This document shows positions 1-9,981 of a DNA stretch of 64,000 nucleotides, one piece after another. The stretch is from Bacteroides faecalis (GTDB taxonomy: Bacteria; Bacteroidota; Bacteroidia; Bacteroidales; Bacteroidaceae). The notes under the pieces are model-generated. The model saw only the letters and a list, made by a program, of their open reading frames with translations, ran no database searches and had not been told where the DNA came from. The DNA lies in NCBI RefSeq assembly GCF_003865075.1, contig NZ_BHWB01000002.1, positions 434,001-498,000 on the forward strand. The letters are read 5' to 3'. The position numbers and the translations under genes were made by a program. The first letter of the stretch is position 1. Every line of letters begins with the position of its first letter.

Positions 1-143
1 CTCGACAAATATAGAAGGAAGTAAGAGTATAAGATATGCCGAATCTCGCCAATTCTATATGAAAAGAAACTAATAATACGGAAAAATACACTTTTGGCGA
101 AATTGAATACATCTGTTTTTGCAAAGATCAAACGATTCATTTA

Positions 144-151
144 TATATTTG
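144..151 (+). promoter_or_regulatory. Putative -7 box for the HTCS gene
   Basis: TATATTTG fits the Bacteroides -7 consensus TAnnTTTG and lies 29 nt before the HTCS start. The nearest TTTG (118-121) is 22 nt upstream, a little longer than the usual 19-21, so the -33 call is weak. Nothing else was recognised in bases 1-180. Confidence 0.35.
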
Positions 152-180
152 TGAAGTTTATATTTTAAGCAACACGCAAA

Positions 181-3100
181 ATGAAAAAGGCTATCATATA
201 TATAATCTATATTTTTTGTTCAATAACTACTTATGCATACAATCTCAGGCAAATCAGCAGCAGAGACGGACTATCCAACAGCTCTGTAACCTGTCTGTTT
301 CAGGATGATAAACGCTTTCTGTGGATAGGGACCTATGACGGACTAAATATGTATAATAGCCGCAAAATACATATTTATAAACCTGACATTAAGAACCAGA
401 ATACTCTTTCTAGCAATATCATAAAAGATATTATAGAAACTGATAGTATTTATCTCTGGATTAATACAAAATGGGGACTCAACAAGCTTTCCCAACTAAC
501 CAACAAGATTGAAGAAACATACGATGAATTCGGTGAAAATTCTCATATGGCAAAAGATAGTCATGATAATTTCTACATTTCCGGAAAACCGGATGTTTTG
601 TCTTTCTACTCCAAAACTCAAAAGAAATTTATAAATCTGCCTACTCATCCCGGAATGGTACATGACAATGTTTCTAACCTTATTATTGATTCACATGACA
701 CGATCTGGATTCATAATCAAGGAAAATTAGAAAAATATACTCTAACTTTCAATCAGAAAGAAGTACCTCAGCTCATCCGGCACAAAAACTTTAAATATCC
801 TTATTCTATTCGTGCTTCATTTTATAGCGAAGAAAAAATTATCATTGTTGACAACAGAGGCAATATTTCTTATATTGACTCCACCGGTACTCACTTCATA
901 ACGAATCCAGGCACATTAATCAATGAAAATGGGAAAATAGGTTCGATTATATTTGATAATAAAGACCTTCTGATAGGATTTAAAACAAATGGTTTGATAC
1001 GACTCGATGCTTCACGCAATTACAAAGTAGAATGGATGGAAATCGATTGCGGCGTATTCTCCTTATACAAAGATACCCAACAGGATATTGTATGGATTGG
1101 AACAGACGGACAAGGGGTATATGCCTGGACTAAAGATGAATACACTTATAACAATATCACTCTTAACCAGTTACCTGTTTCCAAAAAACGTCCGATTCGT
1201 GCTATCTATACTGATTCACAAAATACATTATGGCTGGGTACAAAAGAAAACGGCATCATCAAAATTAAAGATTACGACCAAGCTGCAATTAATTATTCAG
1301 CAACTAATGTCAAGCACCTCACAACTAAAGATGGATTAACCAATAATGCAATATTTGCCTTTACACCCGGAAGTTCTTCTGCAATCTTATGGATAGGTTC
1401 CGACGGCCCCGAACTAAATTATTATTCCTACAAAGATGACAGAATACACACAATAAAAAATTCTACGCGTATAAAAATCGCAGGAGTACATTCCATTCTC
1501 GAAAAGGGAGACTCTTTGCTATGGGTCGGATCAGGAAGTAGCTTGTTAAAAATTGCCATACAGTCTCACAATAATGATGTTAGCATAAAAAACATCCGTC
1601 CTTATAATTTCCATATCCCCAATAAGGTGCAATACAACCAGATATATTCCATATGTGCCGAAAATGATTCAATCCTATGGATAGGTATGCGTGGTAATGG
1701 TTTGATCAGGCTGAACACAATTACAGAAAACTATCGCCTCATCAATTTTACCGAAAAAGACGGAATTGTTCCCATGAACGATATTCTATGTATTCATCAA
1801 GATAGAAACCATCAATTCTGGCTAGGTACTAGTTATGGACTGACAAAGATTACTATACTACCCGATGGAGAAATCGAATATAAAAATTATAGTGAAAATG
1901 AAGGGCTGCCTAACAATACCATACATGGAATTTTAGAGGATGATCTAGGCAATTTATGGCTTAGCAGCAATACCGGCATTATTCTTTTTAATCCATATCA
2001 AAATACCTTTCAGAATTTAAATCATAAAACAGGACTGAAAACAATTGAATTTAGCGATAATGCTTATTATTGGGATCCTACTAAAAAAAGATGCTTTTTC
2101 GGGGGAGTAGACGGACTTGTTTGGATTAAAAACAATCCTAAAGAGAAAAAAAGATTCTTACCGGAGATTTATTTTACTCAACTACGAATATTTAATCAGG
2201 AATATAACATTTCCGAATTTGTTGAGGAGAGAAAAGATGAAAAAACAATTGTTCTTAATCACCATCAAAACTTCTTTGCCGTCTCATTTGTGGCAGTCGA
2301 TTATATTAATGGAGAAAACAGCCAATATTCATATAAGCTGGAGAACTTCAATAATGTATGGATGGATACCCGGTCACATGAAGCACAATTTACTAATATT
2401 CCTCCCGGACACTATATTCTAAAAGTAAAATACAATGATGGTATCAACAATAGCCATCAACTAGCCAAAAGTATCCATATCTTTGTACGTCCTCCCTGGT
2501 ATCAAACAATCTATGCTTATATTTTTTATTCATTGATTATTATCGGCTGTATTTTAGGTATGATCCGATATATCAGGTGGAAATATGAACAACGAAAAAA
2601 TAAGATCACCCAAAAACTTGATACCAAATATAAGGAAGAGATGTATGAGGAGAAACTACGTTTCTTTACCAATATTACTCATGAGTTCTGTACTCCATTA
2701 ACCCTAATTTATGGTCCATGCGAACGGATTCTGAACTATGAACACACTGATTCGTTTATCAACAAATATATACAGATTATAAAGTCAAACTCTGAACGAC
2801 TAAATAGCCTTATCCAGGAAGTAATTGATTTCCGACGTATGGAAACAGGAAATCAGATATGCCATATTCAGAAATTAGACATAAGTGTACTTTCTAACGA
2901 AATAATCGATTCATTCAGTGAGTTAGCAGAACAAAACAATATTTTCCTTCAAACAGAAGTTGAACGTGAGCTGATTTGGAATAGTGACAATAATTGTTTT
3001 AGTAAAGTATTAAACAATCTGATTTCCAATGCTTTTAAATATACACCTAAAAAGGGGGTAATTCGCATCTCTGTAAGACAAATCGATTCAAATCTGCAAA

Positions 3101-4245
3101 TCAAAGTATATAATACAGGAAAAGGTATTTGTCAAGAAAGCATTCCTCTTATATTTAACCGATATATTGTACTCGATAACATTAAAGAAAACAGCATCAA
3201 AGGTCTTTCATCACGAAACGGCCTTGGACTGGCTATTTGTCAAAGTATGGTGAAGCTACTGCAAGGAGAAATTCATATTGAAAGTGAGGTGGACAAATAT
3301 GCGGAATTTATTGTAACATTACCTCTACTTGAAGTAAGCCTTTCTACTTCTGAAAAGGAAGAAGGAAAAAATAACACTCAGGCGGGTCACATACAATCTT
3401 ATTCATTAAAAAAGTCAGAGCAACCAATGGCTTTTTCTGAAGGTAATAAATCTTCTTCAACTTCAGCCACTATTTTAGTTATTGAAGACAATAAAGAACT
3501 ATTGTGGATGTTGAAGGATATTCTTTCTGATGAATATAGGGTATTAACAGCCTCAAATGGTGAAGAGGGACTAAACTTACTAAAACAGCAAACACCGGAG
3601 TTAATCATCACAGATATTATGATGCCCAAAGTGGACGGTATCACCTTAACCAAATTACTGAAAGGAAATAAACACACACTACATATTCCTTTAGTAATTT
3701 TGTCTGCCAAGAACACAACAGATGAAAAAATAGAAGGAATAGAATGTGGTGCTGATGCTTATATCCCTAAACCATTCAATTCTCAATACCTGAAAACAGT
3801 AGTCCGCCATTTAATAAAAAAGCAAAAAGAAATGGAAGAATACTACAATTCATCCGCCAGCATCTTTGAGTTCAGTGGTGGACAATTGATTCAAAAAGAG
3901 GATAAGGAGTTTCTACAAACAGCTATTCAGATGATCGAAAAGAACATAGATGATGCTTCGTTTGGTCCGGATGAATTAGCGGCAGCTTTACAAACCAGTA
4001 GCCGAAATTTATATCGCAAATTCAAAGCTTTGGATCAATTGCCTCCGAAAGATTTTATTAAAGAACAGAGGATTAGCCATGCGGCCAAACTGTTACTGAC
4101 TACCCAATTAACCATTCAAGAGATTATGTATAAAACTGCCTTTCTCAATCGTTCGCATTTTTATAAGGAATTTGCTAAAAGATATAATCAAACACCTAAA
4201 GAATATAGAGACAGCAATAAACAAAAAGATAATTCTTTAAATTAG
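181..4245 (+). CDS. Hybrid two-component system regulator (HTCS)
   Basis: A one-protein sensor and regulator of the kind that controls polysaccharide-utilisation loci in Bacteroides. A signal peptide (about residues 1-19) precedes a periplasmic two-component propeller with repeated LWIG-type strands (about 20-690) and a Y_Y_Y domain (about 690-770). A membrane helix lies near 776-798. The histidine kinase follows, with the H-box at His834 in THEFCTPLTL, an N-box near 945 and GLGLAI near 1015. A receiver domain has phospho-acceptor Asp1145 in TDIMMPKVDG, and an AraC-type helix-turn-helix ends the protein (about 1255-1345). The H-box has Cys where HTCS proteins usually have Arg (HEFRTPL). The 1354-residue length is normal. 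No susC/susD or glycosidase genes lie downstream, so its target locus is either left of the window or lost. The ligand cannot be told from sequence. Confidence 0.95.
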   Translation: MKKAIIYIIYIFCSITTYAYNLRQISSRDGLSNSSVTCLFQDDKRFLWIGTYDGLNMYNSRKIHIYKPDIKNQNTLSSNIIKDIIETDSIYLWINTKWGLNKLSQLTNKIEETYDEFGENSHMAKDSHDNFYISGKPDVLSFYSKTQKKFINLPTHPGMVHDNVSNLIIDSHDTIWIHNQGKLEKYTLTFNQKEVPQLIRHKNFKYPYSIRASFYSEEKIIIVDNRGNISYIDSTGTHFITNPGTLINENGKIGSIIFDNKDLLIGFKTNGLIRLDASRNYKVEWMEIDCGVFSLYKDTQQDIVWIGTDGQGVYAWTKDEYTYNNITLNQLPVSKKRPIRAIYTDSQNTLWLGTKENGIIKIKDYDQAAINYSATNVKHLTTKDGLTNNAIFAFTPGSSSAILWIGSDGPELNYYSYKDDRIHTIKNSTRIKIAGVHSILEKGDSLLWVGSGSSLLKIAIQSHNNDVSIKNIRPYNFHIPNKVQYNQIYSICAENDSILWIGMRGNGLIRLNTITENYRLINFTEKDGIVPMNDILCIHQDRNHQFWLGTSYGLTKITILPDGEIEYKNYSENEGLPNNTIHGILEDDLGNLWLSSNTGIILFNPYQNTFQNLNHKTGLKTIEFSDNAYYWDPTKKRCFFGGVDGLVWIKNNPKEKKRFLPEIYFTQLRIFNQEYNISEFVEERKDEKTIVLNHHQNFFAVSFVAVDYINGENSQYSYKLENFNNVWMDTRSHEAQFTNIPPGHYILKVKYNDGINNSHQLAKSIHIFVRPPWYQTIYAYIFYSLIIIGCILGMIRYIRWKYEQRKNKITQKLDTKYKEEMYEEKLRFFTNITHEFCTPLTLIYGPCERILNYEHTDSFINKYIQIIKSNSERLNSLIQEVIDFRRMETGNQICHIQKLDISVLSNEIIDSFSELAEQNNIFLQTEVERELIWNSDNNCFSKVLNNLISNAFKYTPKKGVIRISVRQIDSNLQIKVYNTGKGICQESIPLIFNRYIVLDNIKENSIKGLSSRNGLGLAICQSMVKLLQGEIHIESEVDKYAEFIVTLPLLEVSLSTSEKEEGKNNTQAGHIQSYSLKKSEQPMAFSEGNKSSSTSATILVIEDNKELLWMLKDILSDEYRVLTASNGEEGLNLLKQQTPELIITDIMMPKVDGITLTKLLKGNKHTLHIPLVILSAKNTTDEKIEGIECGADAYIPKPFNSQYLKTVVRHLIKKQKEMEEYYNSSASIFEFSGGQLIQKEDKEFLQTAIQMIEKNIDDASFGPDELAAALQTSSRNLYRKFKALDQLPPKDFIKEQRISHAAKLLLTTQLTIQEIMYKTAFLNRSHFYKEFAKRYNQTPKEYRDSNKQKDNSLN

Positions 4246-5401
4246 AAGAATTTTTGTTATCGACATCGTCTTTACTGTGTAGTTGCGTTGGTTGGAGCCA
4301 TTCCGAGACATCGTGCCACGCCATGTTCAAGAGCAATTAACAGATTATTTTTCCAATCCACCCTAATCCGCCAAGTAGTACAACTGTTTTATGAGGTTAT
4401 ACAGCTTCTTTTATTTCATTGTATTGTGATAGTATTATCTTTAAAGCCCTCTTATCCATACAATTGAAAGCATTCAAAAGGGTGTCGCTATATCCTGGTT
4501 ATAGCAACACTAAACTACATCTATACTAACGCTATGACGATAAGATAGCGTCACTATATTTACACAACAATCATTGCAACACATTATTTTAAACATTCAT
4601 TTATAACTACATTTACTTCATTAAAAAAACGAGAAAAAGCGATATTTACTATCATTCCTAAAACATAAATTACGTAAGCTTGAAGCATATTACAAACCTA
4701 AGAAAAGGATTTTAAAGTTTAAATTTCTCAATAACTATCTGATTACATGTTTATTATAAATTTAGTTATACTATAATCCATATCATTGTCACTTTTGTTC
4801 AAAACGACAAAACGACAAAAATGACATATGACACTTTTAAAAACTACATAAAAGATAAAATCAAGATATAAATATAAGAATATTTTCAACATTAATTTCA
4901 TATACATTCTAATACAATATAATTACTTAATTAAAAAAACATTCAAATCTCACCATAAAATACAGTCAAAATAAGCTACACTATTATTTATTTATCAAAT
5001 AATATCAACACATAATAATCCAATATAACAAATCAGTATAATATTATGTATTAGAACATATTTTTAATCCCACGTAATTAACACTTCCAACAATTATCTT
5101 AAGAAAGTTAGAAATTCCACATATATCACTAACAATCAAATAATTACATAAACAACAGAATAAAATACACTTAGAAAAAGGTCATATATGTCGTTTTGTC
5201 ATTTTGTCGTTTTGAAAGGGCGAAAAACATTGAGAAGATTAAAAAAAACTTCCCAATGATTTAAAACAAACATTGAGATGTTTTGATACAAAGTTCCTTA
5301 TGTTTTTTAAATGCTCCTAAATAAACTACAAGTTAATTTCAATCTTGTTTTTAATTGATATATCCCTGATATTTGGTCCTCTGGAAAAAGGAATCTCACG
5401 A
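4246..5401. other. AT-rich intergenic region of 1.15 kb
   Basis: No convincing gene was found. Two hairpins follow the HTCS gene: GTGTCGCTATA/TATAGCAACAC (4482-4510, one mismatch) and ACGCTAT/ATAGCGT (4529-4551). Either could end HTCS transcription, although no T-run follows. A 39-codon minus-strand stretch without a start (4272-4388) may be a remnant of a lost gene but matches nothing I recognise. The right half holds the inverted repeat listed separately. Confidence 0.6.
4797..5217. repeat. Long imperfect inverted repeat with AT-rich interior
   Basis: The left arm (about 4800-4832) reads CAAAACGACAAAACGACA and continues to ATGACATATGAC. The right arm (5181-5214), read on the minus strand, gives CAAAACGACAAAATGACA and continues to ACGACATATATGAC. 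The arms are about 33 nt each and differ at only a few positions. They enclose about 350 bp of extremely AT-rich DNA with no gene. Within each arm the short unit ACGACAAAA or TGACAAAA repeats. This could be a miniature mobile element, a pair of regulator-binding arrays, or a large structured RNA. I cannot tell which. Confidence 0.6.
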
Positions 5402-6040
5402 TTACCAATCCCTTTCAACAGCCAACAATTCACCCACATTCCCATTAGTAAGAAATGGTATACATCGGCGTATCTCATCAACAGGCCACTCCCACCATTT
5501 CAGTGCTTGTAATTGTCCTATCGTATCCAAATCAAAACGTTTCCGAATTTCTTTAGCAGGGGTCCCCCCTACAATAGCATAAGGAGCTACATCCTTTGTC
5601 ACAACAGCACGCGCTGCAATAATTGCTCCATCACCAATATGAACACCCGCCATAATCACTGCTTCATAACCAATCCAGACATCATTACCTATAACGATAT
5701 CTCCTTTATTATCCCAAGCAGACGTAATATTCGCTTTATCCAAACCCCATTCTTCATAAAATAAAGGAAACGTATAAGTAGATAATGATTTCAATGAATG
5801 ATTAGCGCAATTAAATAGGAATTTCGTACCACAAGCTATAGAACAGAACTTTCCTATTACCAGTTTCTCCCGATGAATCGGATAATGATAAAGTACATTG
5901 TTCTTTTCAAACAACAAAGGATCAGATACAAAATCATTATAAATTGTATAGTCACCAATCTCAAATTGTGAATCTTTCACTACAGCATTCAGGTACACCG
6001 TTTGTTTATCACCTGTACGCGGATATATCTTTGTCATCAT
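5402..6040 (-). CDS. Vat/CatB-type hexapeptide O-acetyltransferase
   Basis: A left-handed beta-helix acetyltransferase of the xenobiotic (XAT) class, which moves acetyl from acetyl-CoA to a hydroxyl. With the start at the Met-Met pair (6040) it has 212 residues, the normal length for Vat streptogramin acetyltransferases. The Vat-like landmarks are in order: [19 protein letters not shown], the loop NCANH with candidate catalytic His81, IGNDVWIG, the trimer-face segment [20 protein letters not shown] and [13 protein letters not shown] longer reading from 6208 is rejected because the extra residues are the out-of-frame tail of the upstream MATE gene. The start overlaps the MATE stop (ATGATG with TGA), which suggests translational coupling. 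Substrate is unproven; resistance is an inference from family resemblance. Confidence 0.88.
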   Translation of the reverse strand: MMTKIYPRTGDKQTVYLNAVVKDSQFEIGDYTIYNDFVSDPLLFEKNNVLYHYPIHREKLVIGKFCSIACGTKFLFNCANHSLKSLSTYTFPLFYEEWGLDKANITSAWDNKGDIVIGNDVWIGYEAVIMAGVHIGDGAIIAARAVVTKDVAPYAIVGGTPAKEIRKRFDLDTIGQLQALKWWEWPVDEIRRCIPFLTNGNVGELLAVERDW

Positions 6041-7248
6041 AACTTTTTTAATTTTGGTAATTTTTTCTTTTTTAAATAAATGATAGATTGAACAGCTAAT
6101 AAAATCACAAAAAGATATTCTGCAGTCAGGTAGACAGCCCAAGGTGCTTTCGTACAATAACTTAACCAACCAAGGTAAAGCAAACGTATAATTCAATAAC
6201 ATCACCACAAATGGAATGCCAATTGCACTAATTGTTCACTATCCGTATAAAAACCGATAATACATTGATGTCCCCATAAAGTAATTTCCACCAAAGGTAA
6301 TCCTATTACATATCCCAGATTCAAGATCTTCCGACATAGCGGGAAAATCTCCTTAGCCTCTTCAGCTCCAATCAGATTACTCACCAATGAACCGGCAGTG
6401 AGTGCAAAAGAATTTACAACTACAAAAAACAATGCAGATACACTTCTGATAATATTAGAGATAGCCAATTCTATCTTTCCTAAATGTTCTATTGCAATAA
6501 AAAACAAGAACTATGGTGCCATACTGATAAATGCATGAAGCATACTCCAGACTGATAGTTTCAGCACTTTTAGCAATAACTGTCCATCGTAAACAGGCTT
6601 CAATCCATACTTCAATTTATCAATCTTCATCCACATATAAATTCCGATTACCACTAATGACCCCATTTCCGCTAATGACGAAGCAATTGCCACTCCTGAG
6701 ATACCCAAATCTAAAATGAAAATCAAGAAATAGTTAAAAGGAATATTGATAATCACTGCAACGATGGCTAACCATGATAGTGCTTTAGTATGTGTTATAC
6801 CTACAAAAAAAGATCGAATTGCTAAAAACGGAAATGAAAATAACAATCCAAAACTACGCCAGTCCAGATATAAAATTACACCTTGACAGACTTCTGAAGA
6901 AGTAATTAGCTGTTTTAAAATAAATGGAGAAATCACATGGATCAATAAACAAAGGAAAACAGCCAGTACTGATAGAAACAATAATCCTTGAAAGAATACC
7001 ATTCCGACTTCTCCATATTTTTGCTCTCCATTCCTTCGTGCAATTATCACCTGTAAGCCAATACAAAATCCAAAACCAAGCATGTACACTGTCAAATAAT
7101 AGATTCCGGCTATAGCAGATGCACCTAATTCCACTTCCCCTACATGACCTAAGAAAATAGCATCTGTAATATTAATTAGTTGTTCCATTAAAATGCTCAT
7201 CATCACCGGAAAGTTAATGAGCCATATTTGCTTATATGAATAATTCAT
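6037..7248 (-). pseudogene. MATE-family efflux transporter, inactivated
   Basis: The first 245 codons (7248-6511) are a clean MATE transporter N-terminal half, starting MNYSYKQIWLINFPVMMSIL with multiple membrane helices. At 6511-6513 an in-frame TAG replaces what is probably a Trp codon (SMAP-stop-FLFFIAIEHLG). The same frame stays recognisably MATE to 6205, then hits TGA. The helix beginning [12 protein letters not shown] continues in another frame, and the end ([13 protein letters not shown] to the TGA at 6039-6037) returns to the first frame. The pieces total about 400 codons against a usual 440-450. A part between the last two helices therefore seems deleted. Two or three independent lesions make it a pseudogene. 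Confidence 0.85.
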
Positions 7249-8115
7249 CGCTCAACTATAAATAGCAGATATGATAACCTACGTTCAAATAGCTCATCAT
7301 TCTACAAGTTATAAATAAGAGGGTAAAATTCTCTGTGACAAATAAAAGATTATTTGTCAAATAGCTGAATAGCATTACAAAAAAGGACTATCCAATGAGC
7401 GTAGCTATATACAGAGTTTCATAAGCAGTGAATACTATTTAACTTACTGAGTTCGGATACAAAAATAGGAAAAAGAGGAATAACTTATTTATAATATGGC
7501 ATATTTTATATTTATTCTTCGAATATTCTACAACTAATATCTAATTATTCTCTGTATTAAGAAGTAACCATCTATTTCAGATATACATTTCAATTCAATA
7601 ATACCCTGATACCCAAATACTTTAAATAGCTTCGCACAATACAACGGTAAAAGGCACCCGAACTTTAAACTCTACATCGTAGCCCTCTCCGCCATGAATC
7701 AAAGATTGTATTATTTCTGGTTCTAACATAAATAACGTCTTATTCTAACTATGACAAAGACAGAATTTATCTTAATCTCAACCAACACAAAGACATTAAT
7801 TCTAACTGTATTACAAATACATTTTTCAAAACTATTAAAGAAATATAAAAAAGAACTATTGTAAGGTGTAGCACATTGAGTAGTCGTATCTTTGTGTATT
7901 AGTTATTAATGTATTGCAATTCTCTACATATATGAGGGATGCTATAATCTTATATCCTCTTTTTATTCTTACTATGCTACGAATATTTAACGAAGAATCA
8001 TGTCTGTTGGAATACTGTGAAATATATTTTCCGATTGGGAAGGAATCCCTTCAGCTGAAGAAGACGAAGACGTCTTGTGGATCAAAGATGTTACAACAAA
8101 ATACAGCAGTAACCT
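7249..8115. other. Intergenic region with gene debris
   Basis: No intact gene. It holds the AlbA_2-like remnant (7622-7729) and, just before ung, a short open stretch ending at 8118. That stretch translates to DWEGIPSAEEDEDVLWIKD and looks like the tail of a lost coding region, family unknown. A -7-like box TATCTTTG lies at 7887-7894 without a good -33 partner. Confidence 0.45.
7622..7729 (-). pseudogene. N-terminal remnant of an AlbA_2 (Schlafen-like) ATP-binding protein
   Basis: A 35-codon frame starts MLEPEIIQSLIHGGEGYDVE and continues FKVRVP. This resembles the first residues of AlbA_2-domain ATP-binding regulators, where a VEFK-type motif follows a short helix. It then runs out of the family and stops. 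Without the rest of the domain it cannot work. The assignment rests on this short match only. Confidence 0.45.
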
Positions 8116-8778
8116 ATGAATGTGAAAATAGAAGAAAGTTGGCGTAAACGTCTCCAAGAAGAATTTGATAAACCATATTTTGAGAAATTGGTAACATTTG
8201 TCAGGAGTGAGTATGGACGAACACATGTACTCCCGCCCGGACACCAGATATTCCATGTATTCAACTCTTGTCCTTTCGAAAAAGTAAAAGTTGTCATTCT
8301 CGGGCAAGACCCTTACCCTAATCCCGGACAATATTATGGAATTTGTTTTTCTGTGCCTGATGGAGTAGCAATCCCAGGATCATTAATTAATATTTTTAGA
8401 GAAATACATCAGGATTTGGGAAAACCAATACCCACTTCCGGAAATTTGAATCGTTGGGTAGAACAAGGAGTATTTCCAATGAATTCTGTTCTCACCGTAC
8501 GTGCTCACGAAACAGGTTCACATCGGAATATGGGTTGGGAAACATTTACAGATGCGGTCATTAAAAAGTTAAGTGATGAGCGGGAACATTTAGTATTCAT
8601 GTTATGGGGAAGTTATGCAAAAGAAAAAACAGCTTTAATAAATACAAATAAACACCTTGTCTTAACAGCAGTACATCCATCTCCCCGGTCTGCTGAGTAT
8701 GGCTTTTTAGGATGTAGGCATTTCAGCAAAGCTAATATTTTCTTACAAAGTAAAGGAATCAAAGAAATTGATTGGTAA
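8116..8778 (+). CDS. ung: Uracil-DNA glycosylase
   Basis: Removes uracil from DNA to start base-excision repair. It has 220 residues, the standard size for family 1 UDG. The water-activating loop GQDPY lies at residues 63-67 with catalytic Asp65. The uracil-recognition Asn is Asn123 in FPMNSVLTVRA, and the DNA-intercalation loop HPSPRS contains His187. These numbers nearly match those of the E. coli enzyme. The loop reads HPSPRS rather than the usual HPSPLS, so the intercalating Leu is Arg here, as I align it. The gene is single, between remnants of decayed genes, and appears intact. Confidence 0.95.
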   Translation: MNVKIEESWRKRLQEEFDKPYFEKLVTFVRSEYGRTHVLPPGHQIFHVFNSCPFEKVKVVILGQDPYPNPGQYYGICFSVPDGVAIPGSLINIFREIHQDLGKPIPTSGNLNRWVEQGVFPMNSVLTVRAHETGSHRNMGWETFTDAVIKKLSDEREHLVFMLWGSYAKEKTALINTNKHLVLTAVHPSPRSAEYGFLGCRHFSKANIFLQSKGIKEIDW

Positions 8779-8907
8779 GTAGTATTGTTGTGGATGTATA
8801 TCAGTACAATTATTCTCATGTCTCTTCTAATGTTGGGAGTACAGAACTCCATCGAAGCAATCCGAGCAAGACAGAGATCAGAAATATCTACACACACTGT
8901 ATTAATT

Positions 8908-9263
8908 CTAAGTAACCAGATATATTCCACCATATATTTTATTTATCCACAACGCAAAAAGTTTATCCGTCACAGAAAAGACCATATTAATTTCTGTGAT
9001 AATATCCTTTTCTAGTAGTTTATTCATGCTGATTGTACAGAACTTGAAGAAGACAAACCATGACGTTTAATGAATTGTGCAGAAGTAATCCGCCCTGCCT
9101 CACCTTCTTTAGCAATCGCATAAAGTAACTCCTTTTGTTTTTCAGGTATATTCGACAATATTTCGCGGAAAATGGTATGTTCGGATATGATATATTTTGG
9201 AATGCTTACCGATAAATTCGGTGTAAGCTGGATGATCAATGCCAGACTGGATGGGAGTATGTA
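8908..9263 (-). pseudogene. C-terminal fragment of an AAA-family ATPase, frameshifted
   Basis: The frame from about 9263 to 9024 ends in LLYAIAKEGEAGRITSAQFI and KRHGLSSSSSVQSA. This is the winged-helix tail typical of Bacteroides ATP-binding proteins with an archaeal-type AAA domain. It stops at TGA just where the family should go on. The next frame supplies the continuation NKLLEKDIITEINMVFSV then TDKLFALWINKIYG, to a stop at 8908. One missing base near 9027 explains the break. No Walker motifs are present, so the front of the gene is also gone. Confidence 0.7.
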
Positions 9264-9265
9264 AA

Positions 9266-9790
9266 TTAATAAAATGGAATTTCAGTCAACCATTCATTTA
9301 CAGATTCTTTATTCCAGATACCATCTATATAACAAAAACGAGGTTGTTCACTTACTTCGTAACCATTCGCTTCGGCATAAGCATATAACTCTGTAAAAGT
9401 TTCCGGCATTTTCTTGTATGCTCCATAATGATTGACACAAAGAGCAACAAATACTCAATGTCAATATCCACACCATATTCTTCATTACATCAAATGTTCT
9501 ATCTACTGTTTACAACTTTCGACCTTTCTCTTCAATTGATCAGGATTAGGATAAGACCTACCATCCTCAAGCAATTCACCTATCTCTTCAAGACTAAATC
9601 CTAATTGCTTTAAACAAACAATCCGGTTCATTCTTCGAAGTTGGCTGATATTGTCATAGCGATAGCCAGTCCACTCATCCATTTCAACAGGCACTAATAA
9701 TCCTACCTCTTCATAATAACGAAGTGTCTTGACTGTCACTTGACAAAGCTTGGAAAATTCTCCGATTTTAAACTTTATTTTATTCTTCAT
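9266..9790 (-). pseudogene. MerR-family regulator with GyrI-like effector domain, broken
   Basis: Codons from 9790 (MKNKIKFKIGEFSKLCQVTV) to 9503 form a complete MerR DNA-binding head with TLRYYEEVGLLVP and the start of the coiled coil, then a stop. Downstream, the sequence EEYGVDIDIEYLL, and in another frame ALCVNHYGAYKKMPETFTEL and FCYIDGIWNKESVNEWLTEI, is the end of a GyrI/AraC effector-binding domain, stopping at 9266. The middle (roughly 120 residues of a usual 270) is missing and there is at least one frameshift. The head alone could still bind DNA if expressed. A longer reading from 9850 is possible, but 9790 starts the MerR domain. Confidence 0.75.
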
Positions 9791-9981
9791 AAACTTCTGC
9801 GCAGTTGGTTTATGCCACAAAGATAAGACCTCTCCTAAGGTATGAGTCAAGAGATTAACATAAAATCCAAATAAAAATAATACCTTTGACGCAAAATTAA
9901 CTTATACAACTCAACATGTTGTAGAAACAAAAACTTCAAATGTATATAAACACTACTTTAACAATCAGACAAAACCACCAA

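Noticed and set aside
3399..3716. 105-codon minus-strand frame inside the HTCS gene
   Set aside because: It lies wholly inside the HTCS coding frame, which has clear domain evidence.
5402..6040. Naming the acetyltransferase as a streptogramin-resistance gene
   Set aside because: The resemblance to Vat is good but related hexapeptide enzymes act on other substrates; only a family call is justified.
6041..6208. 56-codon N-terminal extension of the Vat-type acetyltransferase
   Set aside because: Those codons are the end of the MATE gene read in the wrong frame; Vat proteins start at the Met-Met pair.
8785..9015. 76-codon plus-strand frame after ung
   Set aside because: It overlaps the AAA-ATPase remnant on the other strand and has no features of a real protein.
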